Below, one piece after another: positions 7,855-16,826 of a DNA stretch of 43,222 nt. Made by a program: the position numbers and the translations under genes. The notes beneath the pieces are model-generated. The model made no database searches and was not told where the DNA came from. It worked only from the letters and a program-made list of their open reading frames with translations. Positions within the stretch are counted from its first letter, which is position 1. Every line of letters starts with the position of its first letter. The stretch spans positions 1 through 43,222 of the forward strand of contig SYJG01000240.1 in the NCBI GenBank assembly GCA_005798445.1, written 5' to 3'. The stretch is from Planctomyces sp. GTDB taxonomy: Bacteria > Planctomycetota > Planctomycetia > Planctomycetales > Planctomycetaceae.

Positions 7855-9171
7855 CTACGCGACAGGTTTGAAGACGCGCTGCAATTCTTCGAGGGTCGTG
7901 ACTCCCTTGGCGACATGCCGCAGTGCGTCTTTCGAGAACGTGGTCATGCCCTCTTTGCGAGCCACGGTGCGGATCGCGTTCGCATCACCGCCGCCAATGA
8001 TGCACGCTTTGACGCCATCGGACATCTCGATGTACTCAAAAATGCCGATGCGGCCGAAGTAGCCGGTGTCGTTGCACTTTTCGCAGGGATCCGGTTCTTC
8101 GACTTCACCTTTTTCGTTCTCGGTGGCGACCGGTTTGCGGTACAGCGTCTTCGTATCGGAAGGGAGGCCGACCTTGGCGATGAGCTTGGGATTTGGCCGA
8201 TAGGCTTGTTTGCACTCGGGGCAAATCATGCGGATGAGCTTGGTGTTGATGAGTCCCATCAAGCCATTCGCCACCAGGCTGGCATCGCCGACCCATTGGA
8301 CCAACTGCGCGATCGCGCTGGCACAGTCTTTGGCGGGCATTTCGGACAACAGCGTGATCTTGTCCTGCATCGCGAACAATGTCTTGGCGTTGTCGGCATT
8401 AATGACCGGATCAACGAAGACGCAGTCCGACTCGACGCGGACAATACGCATGAGAGTCTGTTCCACGGAGTCCTCGGCGTTGGCCTGGTACGGTGTGACG
8501 TTGACGACTTCCCGCGTTCCCAAGTCGCGAATCGAGTGAACTTGGAACATGTAGCAATCCACACCCCGTAACATGCCGAATGCAGTCGTTGTGACGCCGG
8601 TGTTGGGTGCACCGACCGAGAGGCTCAGTCCTTTGTGCTGGCTGGTCCATTCGCGGATTTTCTTTTTCAGATCGTCAGACATGCCCAACTCATCCGGCGT
8701 GACAATTTGATTCTTGAGCGGGCGAGCCTTGATCGTGAGCAGTTCGCTGCCGTCTGGTTGTGGCTTGGTGTTGACGACCAATTCATACGGCAGTTCGTTC
8801 CATTGAGCCTTCATGCCGCCGGACTGCGGCTGATTGCGGACTTTGATGTCCAAGCCGGCGAGCAGCTTGAGCATCTGCGTGATCGCCAGTCCTTGTGGCT
8901 TCGTCAGCTTGCCGCCGGCGTAGGGCATCCCATCGACGAGAAACGCGACTTGGGAGCGTTCTCCTTTTGGCTCGACGCGAATGGTTTCCGCGCGGCGTGT
9001 CAGACCATCAGTGACCAGTTCTTTGGCCGGATTCAAGCCCGCCTGAACCAGTCGCTGGTTCTCTTTCATGTTCGGCTCTTTGCCGTTGAGCGCGCCTTGG
9101 AAGAGCACCAATTCGACTTCTTCTTCGTCATCATCATCGTCTTCGTCTGCACGACGGCCAAACAATCCCAC
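7855..9171 (-). CDS. GspE/PilB-family protein with degenerate ATPase motifs
   Basis: This 438-residue protein aligns by motif with type II secretion/type IV pilus ATPases: an acidic N-terminal tract (10-20), then the core, then the zinc motif CPEC (317-320) with CEKCNDTGYFGRIGIFE (363 onward). The Walker A position reads GAPNTGVTTT (187-196), where the invariant lysine is valine. The Walker B region reads CVFVDPVINAD (250-260) and lacks the usual Asp-Glu. It is therefore probably not a normal ATPase. It starts at GTG 9171, 6 nt after a strong AGAAGGAGA ribosome site. No pilin or secretin gene is near; it sits between dapA and the DUF1080 gene with palindromes in both gaps. Confidence 0.85.
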   Translation of the reverse strand: MGLFGRRADEDDDDDEEEVELVLFQGALNGKEPNMKENQRLVQAGLNPAKELVTDGLTRRAETIRVEPKGERSQVAFLVDGMPYAGGKLTKPQGLAITQMLKLLAGLDIKVRNQPQSGGMKAQWNELPYELVVNTKPQPDGSELLTIKARPLKNQIVTPDELGMSDDLKKKIREWTSQHKGLSLSVGAPNTGVTTTAFGMLRGVDCYMFQVHSIRDLGTREVVNVTPYQANAEDSVEQTLMRIVRVESDCVFVDPVINADNAKTLFAMQDKITLLSEMPAKDCASAIAQLVQWVGDASLVANGLMGLINTKLIRMICPECKQAYRPNPKLIAKVGLPSDTKTLYRKPVATENEKGEVEEPDPCEKCNDTGYFGRIGIFEYIEMSDGVKACIIGGGDANAIRTVARKEGMTTFSKDALRHVAKGVTTLEELQRVFKPVA

Positions 9172-9191
9172 GATTTGATCTCCTTCTGAAA

Positions 9192-9254
9192 CGTAGGATG
9201 GGCACTCTTGCCCGTCCCAAGAACCAACAGACGGGCAAGAGTGCCCGTCTTACG
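9192..9254. repeat. Palindromic element (family D)
   Basis: The arms 9192-9216 and 9230-9254 are 25 bp with two mismatches and share GGGCACTCTTGCCCGTC. The element fills most of the 85-bp gap between dapA and the GspE-like gene and ends 2 bp before the dapA stop codon. Confidence 0.85.
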
Positions 9255-9256
9255 AA

Positions 9257-10144
9257 TTACAGTAACCCATACGTTCTTAACGTGCCGGCCAAACTCTCGC
9301 GCTGTTTGGCATCGAGTGGCGTGAGCGGCAATCGGACTTCGCCGGTATCGCGGCCGAGCATCTGCATCGCCGCCTTCACCGGAATTGGATTCGTCGACAG
9401 GCCCAACATGTCGCGGCACAGTGGGAACAGTTTGCGGTGCCAGCTTTGAGCCGACGCGATGTCTCCTTGATTCCATGCGGCCAGCATTGCACGGACGTCC
9501 TTCGGCACGATGTTACCAACGACCGACACCACGCCGCGACCACCCAACGAAAGTAGCGGCAGCGTCAGGCTGTCGTCGCCGGAGAGGACCGTCAAGTTGC
9601 TCAGGGCGATGATTTGCGACGCGGCGTCCATCGAACCGGTTGATTCTTTGACCGCCACGACGCTGGGCAACTCGCCGATGCGGGCGATCGTTTCCGGTTC
9701 GATGTTCTTGGCCGTGCGGCCGGGAATGTTGTAGAGGATGATTGGCAAATCGCACGCCTCGGCAATCGCTTTGAAGTGCTGATAAAAGCCCTCCATCGTC
9801 GGCTTGTTGTAGTACGGCCCGACGATGAGTGCCCCGTCCGCTCCCGATTTCTTGGCGGCGACCGTCAACTCGATCGCCTCCGCTGTGCTGTTCGATCCAG
9901 TGCCGGCGACAACCTTGATGCGCCCGCGAGCCTGCTCGCAGACGACGTCGATCACGCGATGATGCTCGTCGTGCGACAGCGTCGGACTCTCGCCCGTCGT
10001 GCCGACGGGACAGACCGTGTCGGTTCCCTGCTCGACATGCCAGTCAACCAGCTTCCGCAGTCCAGCCTCATCAAGCTGTCCATTCTTGAACGGCGTGACC
10101 ATCGCGACGGTCAGCCCTGCAAACTTCTCACCCTTCGTTGCCAT
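9257..10144 (-). CDS. dapA: 4-hydroxy-tetrahydrodipicolinate synthase
   Basis: This 295-residue class I aldolase condenses pyruvate with aspartate semialdehyde in the lysine/diaminopimelate pathway. The motifs are GTTGESPTL (48-56), [13 protein letters not shown] (111-123), YNIPGRT (138-144) with the catalytic Tyr, and AVKESTGS with the Schiff-base Lys at 166. Length equals the family norm. The frame extends 16 codons further upstream, but that extension is translated palindrome, so I use the ATG at 10144. Neighbouring genes are not lysine genes. The next gene upstream encodes a 3-hydroxyisobutyrate-dehydrogenase-like enzyme, so a different DapA-family aldolase role cannot be fully excluded. 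Confidence 0.9.
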   Translation of the reverse strand: MATKGEKFAGLTVAMVTPFKNGQLDEAGLRKLVDWHVEQGTDTVCPVGTTGESPTLSHDEHHRVIDVVCEQARGRIKVVAGTGSNSTAEAIELTVAAKKSGADGALIVGPYYNKPTMEGFYQHFKAIAEACDLPIILYNIPGRTAKNIEPETIARIGELPSVVAVKESTGSMDAASQIIALSNLTVLSGDDSLTLPLLSLGGRGVVSVVGNIVPKDVRAMLAAWNQGDIASAQSWHRKLFPLCRDMLGLSTNPIPVKAAMQMLGRDTGEVRLPLTPLDAKQRESLAGTLRTYGLL

Positions 10145-10154
10145 GATTTTCCTT

Positions 10155-10262
10155 TTTGGACTGCGACGGCCGCAGTCGTCGCTTTTCAACACGCTCGGCT
10201 TGGACTTGTTCTTTCAATCATCCCGTTTTGAAAAGCGGCGACTTTGGTCGCCGCACTCCAAA
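10155..10262. repeat. Palindromic element (family E)
   Basis: The arms 10155-10189 and 10228-10262 are 35 bp and imperfect, sharing TTTGGACTGC at the edge and CGCTTTTCAA at the inner end. The element fills the gap between the dehydrogenase stop (10264) and dapA. A second copy is at 12111-12222. Confidence 0.85.
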
Positions 10263-10263
10263 A

Positions 10264-11181
10264 TTATCGGCCCTTCCAATCGACGTCCGACAGTCGCGAC
10301 AGCGCCAGTTGCAGCGCGTGCGTGCCGAGCCGTCCGCCACCTTGAGCTTTCAGCGACAGATACAACTGGTTCGACAGCGCTAAGCCGGGGAGAGCGAGGT
10401 TCATCCGCTTCGCCTCGTCCAGCGCGATCCCCATGTCCTTGATGAAGTGCTCGACGAAGAAGCCGGGATCGAAGTTGTTGGCCATGATCCGCGGGCCGAG
10501 GTTCGACAGCGACCAGCTTCCCGCCGCTCCGACGGAGACCGACTTCATCACCGTTTCCAGATCAAGCCCCGACTTGTAGCCGTACAACAACGCCTCACAG
10601 ACTCCGACCATGTTGCTGGCGATCAGAATTTGATTGACCATTTTCGTGTGCTGCCCGGCTCCAGGGCCACCTTGATGAATGATGGTTTTACCCATCGCGG
10701 CGAAACAGGGCTGCAACGCATCGACGACCTCTTTGTCGCCGCCGACCATGATCGAGAGTGCCGCATTCTTGGCTCCGATGTCGCCGCCGGAGACCGGAGC
10801 ATCAACGCTGACCACCCCCTTCGCCTTCGCCGCGTTGGCAATCTCGACTGCCAGCGACGGCTCGCTGGTGGTCATGTCCACGAGCACGTTACCGGACTTC
10901 GATCCCGCCAGTGCTCCGTTCTCGCCGAGCATCACTTCGCGGACATCGCTGGGAAAACCAACGATTGCGAAGATCACGTCGCTCTGCTCTGCGAGAGCTT
11001 TCGGCGAATCGGCCCAGCCGGCCCCTTTGCCGAGCAACGTCTCGGACTTGGCCTTCGTTCGCGAGTACACCGAAACCGCAAAGCCGGCCGCCAGCAGATG
11101 CCCGGCCATGCTGTTGCCCATCACGCCGGTGCCAATCCAACCAATTTTCGTTTTGCCCGGAGCCATCACCGGAACCGCCAT
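10264..11181 (-). CDS. 3-hydroxyisobutyrate dehydrogenase-family oxidoreductase
   Basis: This 305-residue NAD(P)-dependent beta-hydroxyacid dehydrogenase has the dinucleotide motif GTGVMG (17-22), the substrate motif [14 protein letters not shown] (127-140) and the catalytic lysine in [11 protein letters not shown] (Lys180). Family members reduce or oxidise short beta-hydroxyacids such as tartronate semialdehyde or 3-hydroxyisobutyrate; the exact substrate cannot be read from sequence. I choose the ATG at 11181 because AAAGGTG precedes it at ribosome-site distance. An ATG seven codons upstream (11202) has no such site. The stop codon lies 1 bp from a palindromic element. Confidence 0.85.
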   Translation of the reverse strand: MAVPVMAPGKTKIGWIGTGVMGNSMAGHLLAAGFAVSVYSRTKAKSETLLGKGAGWADSPKALAEQSDVIFAIVGFPSDVREVMLGENGALAGSKSGNVLVDMTTSEPSLAVEIANAAKAKGVVSVDAPVSGGDIGAKNAALSIMVGGDKEVVDALQPCFAAMGKTIIHQGGPGAGQHTKMVNQILIASNMVGVCEALLYGYKSGLDLETVMKSVSVGAAGSWSLSNLGPRIMANNFDPGFFVEHFIKDMGIALDEAKRMNLALPGLALSNQLYLSLKAQGGGRLGTHALQLALSRLSDVDWKGR

Positions 11182-11353
11182 CGTGTCACCTTTGTTGTTC
11201 ATCTAGATCGTTACCGCGACGAATGAACGTCGCACGGGCGGAGCAGTCTATCGGCGGGACTTCGGCAACTCCACAAAGTCGCCTCACGCGAGAGCCGCTT
11301 GCGGCGTACTCTCACCCCGAACACAATCCGGCCCGAAATTGTGATTGAACTCG

Positions 11354-11418
11354 GCGAGCCGGGGAGCGTCAGCCCCCGGACCTCGCGACACTCCGGGGGC
11401 TGACGCACCCCGGCTCGC
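11354..11418. repeat. Palindromic element (family F)
   Basis: The arms 11354-11380 and 11392-11418 are 27 bp with one mismatch and share GTCAGCCCCCGGA next to an 11-bp loop. It lies in the region between the divergent dehydrogenase and ABC ATPase genes, 26 bp before the ATPase start. Confidence 0.9.
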
Positions 11419-11444
11419 AGGAATGTTTTTCACACGGAGGCGGC

Positions 11445-12125
11445 ATGTCATTGGTGCTCGACAACCTCAAGAAGAGCTATCGCGAGCCAGGCGGCGGACG
11501 GATTCCCGTTCTGAACGTACCACGCTTCGAGTTGCAGACCGCTGAGCAAGTTGCCCTCGTCGGCTCCAGTGGCGGCGGTAAGACCACGCTGCTCAACGTC
11601 ATTGCCGGCATCACCTCACCTGACAGCGGCCGAGTCGTCATCGACAACATCGACGTCACTGGACTCAACGAACCGAGCCGCGATCGCTTCCGAGCACTCA
11701 AGATCGGCTTCGTCTTCCAGACGTTCAACCTGCTGCCAGCGTTCTCCGCGTTGGAAAACGTGTTGCTGGGGATGTGCTTCTCCGGCAAGGGGACCGACTC
11801 GCACCGCGCGACTGACCTGCTGACCCGCGTCGGACTCGGCCATCGCCTGCATCACCGTCCGCCGCAGCTTTCCGTCGGCGAACAACAGCGAGTCGCCGTC
11901 GCGCGAGCGCTCGCCAATCACCCGTCGCTGCTGCTGGCCGATGAGCCGACCGCCAGCGTCGATATCGCCAACCAAAACACAATCCTCGACCTGATCCGCG
12001 ACGCCTGTAAAGAGAACAACGTCTCGCTGCTGCTGGTGACGCACTCACCGGATGTCGCATCACGGTTTGGCCGAGTCGAAAAACTCAGCGACTTCAATCG
12101 ATCCGACGACTTTGGAGTGCGGTGA
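11445..12125 (+). CDS. ABC transporter ATP-binding protein (MacB/LolD type)
   Basis: This 226-residue ATPase pairs with the FtsX-type permease downstream. Walker A is GSSGGGKT (40-47), the Q-loop is in FVFQTFNLLP (89-98), the signature is LSVGEQQRVAVARAL (142-156), Walker B is LLLADEP (162-168) and the H-loop is VTHSPD (198-203). The pattern and length fit the LolD/MacB/FtsE group. A GGAGG ribosome site precedes the ATG. The last codons (DFGVR) and the TGA at 12123 lie inside a family E palindrome, so the original C-terminus may have been replaced by element sequence. Confidence 0.92.
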   Translation: MSLVLDNLKKSYREPGGGRIPVLNVPRFELQTAEQVALVGSSGGGKTTLLNVIAGITSPDSGRVVIDNIDVTGLNEPSRDRFRALKIGFVFQTFNLLPAFSALENVLLGMCFSGKGTDSHRATDLLTRVGLGHRLHHRPPQLSVGEQQRVAVARALANHPSLLLADEPTASVDIANQNTILDLIRDACKENNVSLLLVTHSPDVASRFGRVEKLSDFNRSDDFGVR

Positions 12126-12222
12126 CCAGAGTCACCGCTTTCCAAAGCGGGCAGAATCAACAGTGATCAATGCACGCTCATGGCGTTTTGAAAAGCGACG
12201 GCTACGGCCGTCGCAGTCCAAA
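12111..12222. repeat. Palindromic element (family E) supplying the ATPase stop codon
   Basis: The arms 12111-12145 and 12188-12222 pair imperfectly and match the element at 10155-10262. The ATPase gene terminates inside the left arm, and the permease ATG lies 20 bp after the right arm, so the element occupies the whole intercistronic space. Confidence 0.8.
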
Positions 12223-12242
12223 GTTCGCAGAGAAAGTTACGC

Positions 12243-13565
12243 ATGAACCTCGTTACAATCGCCATTAAAAGCATCAAACAGCGGCTACTATCATCCAGTC
12301 TGACCGCACTCAGCGTCGCACTCGGCGTGATGCTGATGGTCGCCGTGCTGGTCATCAACGGCGTCGTCAGCGATCTCTTCAGTCAGCCGAGCTTCGGATT
12401 CAATCTCGTCGTCGGACCGAAGGGGAGCGATCTGAGTCTCGCGCTCAGCGCGATTTACCGGTTGGATCGACCGGGCGAACCGTTGCCGTACCTGTTTTAC
12501 AAAGAGCTGAAGGAGCACCTCGCCGTCGAGAAGGCGGTGCCGATCGCGATTGGTGATGTCACCGAGCAAGGGGCCTTTCCGATCGTCGGCACAATCCCGG
12601 AGTTCTTCGATCTCGACTACGCCTACAACAAACCGTTTCGCGTGCGGGGCGAATTTTTGAAGACTCCGTGGGACGCCGTGATCGGTTCGCGAGTCGCCGC
12701 CACGAACGGCTGGAACATCGGCAGCGAGTTCAAACTGATTCACGGCGGGGCCGAGAGCGATCATGTTCACGACGAGAAGTTCAAAGTCGTTGGTGTGCTC
12801 GCTCCGACGGGGACACCGAATGACCGTTCGGTCTTCGTCAGTCTTTCCGGATTCTGGGCGATCTCCGGCCACGAGAAGCCGCTGAAAGAAGCGGTCGATC
12901 GACTGGAGAAATTTCGATATCCCGTGCCGCAGTCGCTGCGTGACAAAGCCGAGAAGCCGAAAAAAGCTCACGATCACGCCGGCCACGATCATGGCCACGA
13001 CCACGAATTGCTCGACGAGCAAAAGGAAGTCACCGCGATCTTCGTCCGCACCAAGACCACCGTCGGCGCGATCGCCCTTGCCGGTGAGATCAACGAGGAC
13101 GTCCGAGCGATGGCGGTCAACCCGATCTTTCCGATGAAGCGGCTGATGACCATGATCGTGGACAACATCAAGCTGATGCTGCTGACGCTGACCAGTCTGA
13201 TCATCGTCGTTTCGGCCGTCAGCATTTTCGTGAGCATCTACAACTCGATGTCCGACCGCCGCCGCGAGATCGGCATCATGCGAGCGCTCGGTGCTCGGCG
13301 CGAGACCGTCTTCACGATCATCCTGGCCGAGTCCGCGTTGCTGTGTCTCGGCGGCGGAGTCATCGGCTTGCTGCTGGGCCACGGTTTGGTCGCGGCCGCC
13401 AGCCCGATCATTGAGTCCCGCAGCGGCATCCTGGTCAACCCGCTGTCATTCGAGCCGCTGGAACTGGTCCTCTTCCCGGTGCTGCTGATCGTCGGATCGC
13501 TGATCGGTTTTCTGCCCGGCCTCGCCGCGTACCGCACCGACGTCGCGGCAGCGCTCAGCGAGTAG
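12243..13565 (+). CDS. FtsX/MacB-like ABC permease with a histidine-rich loop
   Basis: This 440-residue protein is the permease for the ATPase at 11445. It has one membrane segment near 20-42, a periplasmic MacB-like domain, and three segments near 305-335, 355-390 and 405-430. The region [15 protein letters not shown] with [13 protein letters not shown] just before it is typical of FtsX-family permeases. Residues about 240-255 read [16 protein letters not shown], with seven histidines, a likely metal-binding loop in the extracytoplasmic domain near the membrane. This suggests but does not prove zinc or other metal involvement. No periplasmic binding protein is adjacent. The TAG stop abuts a perfect palindromic element. 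Confidence 0.88.
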   Translation: MNLVTIAIKSIKQRLLSSSLTALSVALGVMLMVAVLVINGVVSDLFSQPSFGFNLVVGPKGSDLSLALSAIYRLDRPGEPLPYLFYKELKEHLAVEKAVPIAIGDVTEQGAFPIVGTIPEFFDLDYAYNKPFRVRGEFLKTPWDAVIGSRVAATNGWNIGSEFKLIHGGAESDHVHDEKFKVVGVLAPTGTPNDRSVFVSLSGFWAISGHEKPLKEAVDRLEKFRYPVPQSLRDKAEKPKKAHDHAGHDHGHDHELLDEQKEVTAIFVRTKTTVGAIALAGEINEDVRAMAVNPIFPMKRLMTMIVDNIKLMLLTLTSLIIVVSAVSIFVSIYNSMSDRRREIGIMRALGARRETVFTIILAESALLCLGGGVIGLLLGHGLVAAASPIIESRSGILVNPLSFEPLELVLFPVLLIVGSLIGFLPGLAAYRTDVAAALSE

Positions 13566-13673
13566 TCCGGCCGAATGCCGTGAGCCGACGGCCGATTGCC
13601 GTTATCCTTTTTTCGGTCGAATGGAAAACGGTATCACAGCGATCGGCCGTCGGCTCACGGCATTCGGCCGGAC
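13565..13673. repeat. Palindromic element (family G), perfect 32-bp arms
   Basis: The arms 13565-13596 and 13642-13673 are exact reverse complements over 32 bp, beginning GTCCGGCCGAATGCCGTG. The left arm shares its first base with the permease stop codon. The right arm is followed after 34 bp by the DUF1501 start. A single-arm relative is at 33301-33341. Confidence 0.92.
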
Positions 13674-13707
13674 AAAACTCTCACTCGGACACAACCACGA
13701 GGTTGCG

Positions 13708-15147
13708 ATGCACCCGATTTACGAACATCGCGAACGTCAGACTCGCCGCCATTTTTGTGGACAATCGGGTTCTGCGCTGGGGACAGCGGCAGTCACCGCA
13801 CTGCTGGCCAAAGAGGGACTCGCGTCGTCCACCGTGCAACCGGGCCGCACGCATTTCGTGCCGACGGCCAAGCGAGTCATCTATCTGTTTCAGTCCGGTG
13901 GTCCGAGCCATCTCGATCTGTTGGACTACAAGCCGGAGTTGAAACGGCTGCATGGCTCCGAACTGCCCGATGCGATTCGGCAGGGACAGAGGTTGACCGG
14001 GATGACGTCAGGACAAAAGAGCTTTCCGGTCATCGCTCCGAAGTTCGCGTTCCGGCAGTTCGGGCAGAACGGGACGTGGCTCAGCGAGCTATTGCCACAC
14101 ACCGGGCAAGTCATTGACGAACTCTGTTTGATCCGCTCAATGCACACCGAGGCGATCAATCACGACCCAGCGATCACATTCATTCAAACCGGATCACAGC
14201 AGCCGGGCCGACCTTCGCTCGGCGCATGGGCGAGCTACGGGCTCGGCAGCGAGGCGGACGATTTGCCGGCGTTTCTCGTGCTGATTTCGCACGGGACCGG
14301 AAAGGACGCGAATCAAGGATTGCTCGACCGCTTGTGGGGGAGTGGCTTTTTGCCGACCAGCCATCAAGGAGTGAAGCTCCGCGGCAGCGGTGATCCGGTG
14401 CTGTATCTCTCCGACCCACCCGGCATCGATCGCGAGCTCCGCCGCAAGATGCTCGACGGTCTCGCGAAGCTCAACGAGATCGAACACGCGAAGGCGGGCG
14501 ATCCGGAGATCACGACCCGCATCGCGCAGTACGAGATGGCGTTTCGGATGCAAACCTCCGTGCCGGAACTGATCGACTTCTCGAAGGAGTCCGCCACGAC
14601 GTTCGATTTGTACGGCGAAGAGTCTCGCAAGCCGGGCACCTTTGCCGCGAACTGTTTGCTGGCCAGGCGGTTGCTCGAACGGGGTGTTCGGTTCGTGCAG
14701 CTCTATCATCGCGGCTGGGATAATCACGGTTCGCTGCCGACGAACATCCCGAAACAATGCCACGACGTCGATCAACCGCAGGCCGCGCTGATCCGTGATC
14801 TCAAGCAGCGCGGGTTGCTCGAAGACACGCTCATCATTTGGGGCGGCGAGTTCGGCCGCACAGTCTACGGCCAAGGAGGCCTGCAAGCGGATTACGGCCG
14901 CGATCATCACGGCCGCTGTTTCTCCATGTGGCTGGCTGGCGGAGGGATCAACCCCGGCGTCGTCCACGGCGAGACAGACGACTATGGCTACAACATCGTC
15001 CGCGACCCGGTCCACATCCACGACCTCAACGCGACGATCCTGCACTGCCTCGGCTTCGATCACGAGCGGCTGACATTCCGCTTCCAAGGTCGCGACTACC
15101 GTCTGACCGATGTGCATGGGCGAGTCGTTCGCGAAGTACTGGCGTAG
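13708..15147 (+). CDS. Tat-exported DUF1501 protein (first copy)
   Basis: This 479-residue protein belongs to DUF1501, which has an alkaline-phosphatase/sulfatase-like fold and is greatly expanded in planctomycetes; no biochemical role is established for most members. A twin-arginine leader ([13 protein letters not shown], about 14-26) and an Ala-rich stretch indicate Tat export. Family motifs are [18 protein letters not shown] near 55, WGGEFGRT near 405 and [17 protein letters not shown]. The start at 13708 is chosen because upstream codons fall in the palindrome and GAGG precedes this ATG. Planctomycete DUF1501 genes often follow a cytochrome-c-like DUF1549/DUF1553 gene; none is here. Confidence 0.88.
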   Translation: MHPIYEHRERQTRRHFCGQSGSALGTAAVTALLAKEGLASSTVQPGRTHFVPTAKRVIYLFQSGGPSHLDLLDYKPELKRLHGSELPDAIRQGQRLTGMTSGQKSFPVIAPKFAFRQFGQNGTWLSELLPHTGQVIDELCLIRSMHTEAINHDPAITFIQTGSQQPGRPSLGAWASYGLGSEADDLPAFLVLISHGTGKDANQGLLDRLWGSGFLPTSHQGVKLRGSGDPVLYLSDPPGIDRELRRKMLDGLAKLNEIEHAKAGDPEITTRIAQYEMAFRMQTSVPELIDFSKESATTFDLYGEESRKPGTFAANCLLARRLLERGVRFVQLYHRGWDNHGSLPTNIPKQCHDVDQPQAALIRDLKQRGLLEDTLIIWGGEFGRTVYGQGGLQADYGRDHHGRCFSMWLAGGGINPGVVHGETDDYGYNIVRDPVHIHDLNATILHCLGFDHERLTFRFQGRDYRLTDVHGRVVREVLA

Positions 15148-15148
15148 G

Positions 15149-15231
15149 CGTAGGGTGGGTCGAGCATCGCGAGACCCACCATGCCGTTAACAATTCGCGT
15201 GGTGGGTCTCGATGACTCCACCCACCCTACG
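15149..15231. repeat. Palindromic element (family H) between convergent genes
   Basis: The arms 15149-15180 and 15201-15231 share CGTAGGGTGGGT and GAGACCCACC. The gap between the DUF1501 stop (15147) and the HtrA stop (15232) consists of this element alone. It could act as a bidirectional transcription barrier. A partial copy is at 30165-30224. Confidence 0.88.
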
Positions 15232-16398
15232 TTACTTTTCTGGAGGTCCACCGAGCGTCACGGGAACATTCGCTTTCTTGCCATCGCGCAGGACCGTGAG
15301 GATCACCTGATCGCCGGGATGTTTGGCTTCGACAACACTCAGAAAGTCGTCTTGTGATTTCACCTCTTCCTCATCCACGGCAATGACGAGGTCGGCGGAG
15401 GCGTAATCAATTCGCAGACCTCCCAGCAGGCCGGTCTTGCGAGAGACTTTTGGACCCCGCAATCCTGCTTTCTCCGCTGGACCGTTCGGTTGCAGTTGAG
15501 CGACCAACAACCCTTTTTCGGTCTTGAGCAGTCGCACACCAATTTCCGGGCGGATCACTTTACCGTGACGAATCAGTTCCGGTACGACGCGAGCGACCAG
15601 ATTGACCGGTATCGCGAAGCCGACTCCGGCACTCTGTCCGGTCTTGCTTGCGATGGCCGTATTGATACCGATCAACCGGCCATGCGTGTCGAGCAGCGGG
15701 CCGCCGGAGTTTCCCGGATTGATCGCCGCGTCGATCTGGATGATCTGCTTGATCGACCGATTGCGAATCTGCAGCGAGCGATCGACGCTCGAAATGCTGC
15801 CGGTCGTCAGCGTTCGTTCCAGTCCGAAGGGATTGCCGATCGCGAAGCACTTCATGCCGACTCGCAAATGGCTGGAGTCGCCGAGTGCGACGGGATTCAG
15901 CATTTCGGGCGGCGCCTTCACGCGAATGACCGCGACATCGTTGTCCGGGTCTGCACCGATGAACGAGGCGTCGTACTGCTTGCCGTCGTGCAGCGTGACG
16001 ACAACATCGTTCGCATCGGCGATGACATGGTAGTTCGTGACGATGTGCCCGGCCTTGTCGAGGATAGACCCCGAACCAGTCCCCTCGGCGGTCACTTCGA
16101 ACGCCAGCAGGGCCGAGTGCGTGCTCTTCGTGTTGATATTCACGACACTCTTGTTGATCGCCTCGTAGACCGCGACATTGATCGCTTCTTCCGGGGTCAG
16201 TCCTTCACGATTGAACAAGGCCGGCAGATTCGTCGGCGCGTACGACCGATTCTCGTCCAGCGAAAACGATGTCCGTGTGACTCGCTCGGTGTTCCGATCT
16301 TGAGCGTCCACCGGCAGCAGCACTCGCGAATCCTGCAACGCCAATGCCAGCAATGCACCCACAAACGCCGAGAGTCCGCAGCCTAACCAGAATCGCAT
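15232..16398 (-). CDS. HtrA/DegQ-like serine protease with one PDZ domain
   Basis: This 388-residue envelope protease has an N-terminal membrane anchor or uncleaved signal (about 3-22). The trypsin-like domain has the triad His124 (TNYHVIA), Asp154 (DNDVAVIRV) and Ser231 (NPGNSGGPLL). The oxyanion context is normal, so it should be active. A single PDZ domain spans about 285-380. Members of the family degrade or refold misfolded envelope proteins. The ATG at 16398 follows GGAGGA at suitable distance and is preferred over an ATG four codons upstream. It lies between two DUF1501 genes, convergent with one and divergent from the other. Confidence 0.92.
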   Translation of the reverse strand: MRFWLGCGLSAFVGALLALALQDSRVLLPVDAQDRNTERVTRTSFSLDENRSYAPTNLPALFNREGLTPEEAINVAVYEAINKSVVNINTKSTHSALLAFEVTAEGTGSGSILDKAGHIVTNYHVIADANDVVVTLHDGKQYDASFIGADPDNDVAVIRVKAPPEMLNPVALGDSSHLRVGMKCFAIGNPFGLERTLTTGSISSVDRSLQIRNRSIKQIIQIDAAINPGNSGGPLLDTHGRLIGINTAIASKTGQSAGVGFAIPVNLVARVVPELIRHGKVIRPEIGVRLLKTEKGLLVAQLQPNGPAEKAGLRGPKVSRKTGLLGGLRIDYASADLVIAVDEEEVKSQDDFLSVVEAKHPGDQVILTVLRDGKKANVPVTLGGPPEK

Positions 16399-16826
16399 GA
16401 TGTCCTCCACTCGCGACGTCTTCCCAATCCGGTCAGATCACCGACGTCGCGGCGAGAGGTATAGGCCCAACCTCCCGTTTGCCTCAAGACGATTCGCTTC
16501 GCCAGCACGGTGCCAGAGGCCGGTGGTAAACTGTTTACAAAACTGCTCAGGTGGTCAGTCGAATCCAGTTTGGGTGGCACGCCCTGAGTAATCGAAGGAC
16601 GTGGTGACGCGATGACGAACATTCACGCCCTTGACAGGGCGTGCCACCCAGTTGGCAACTTTGACTGGCCCAGTACCAAGATTCCCAACTTCGGAGTGTT
16701 GGCTGGCAAGCAAGTGCGGCTACACTCGGGAGTGGGAGTTTGACTTTTTTCTGTTTTCAAACCAGCTCCCAAAAAAGACAACATGCAAGGCATCGTTTCC
16801 CTTTTGAGCACGACGAGGATGACTCC
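16399..16826. repeat. Divergent intergenic region with palindromic element (family I, 16571-16650)
   Basis: TGGGTGGCACGCCCTG (16571-16586) is exactly complementary to 16635-16650. The remaining 350 bp between the divergent htrA-like and DUF1501 genes must hold both promoters, but I see no convincing promoter or gene in it. Confidence 0.8.

Noticed and set aside
12291-13382. 363-codon frame on the minus strand opposite the FtsX-like permease
   Set aside because: Its composition (Asp/Arg/His/Gln-rich) is typical of an antisense reading of a GC-rich gene, and the plus-strand frame has clear membrane helices and family motifs.
13621-13707. 29-codon N-terminal extension of the first DUF1501 protein
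   Set aside because: It is translated from the palindrome at 13565-13673; the twin-arginine leader starts naturally at 13708.
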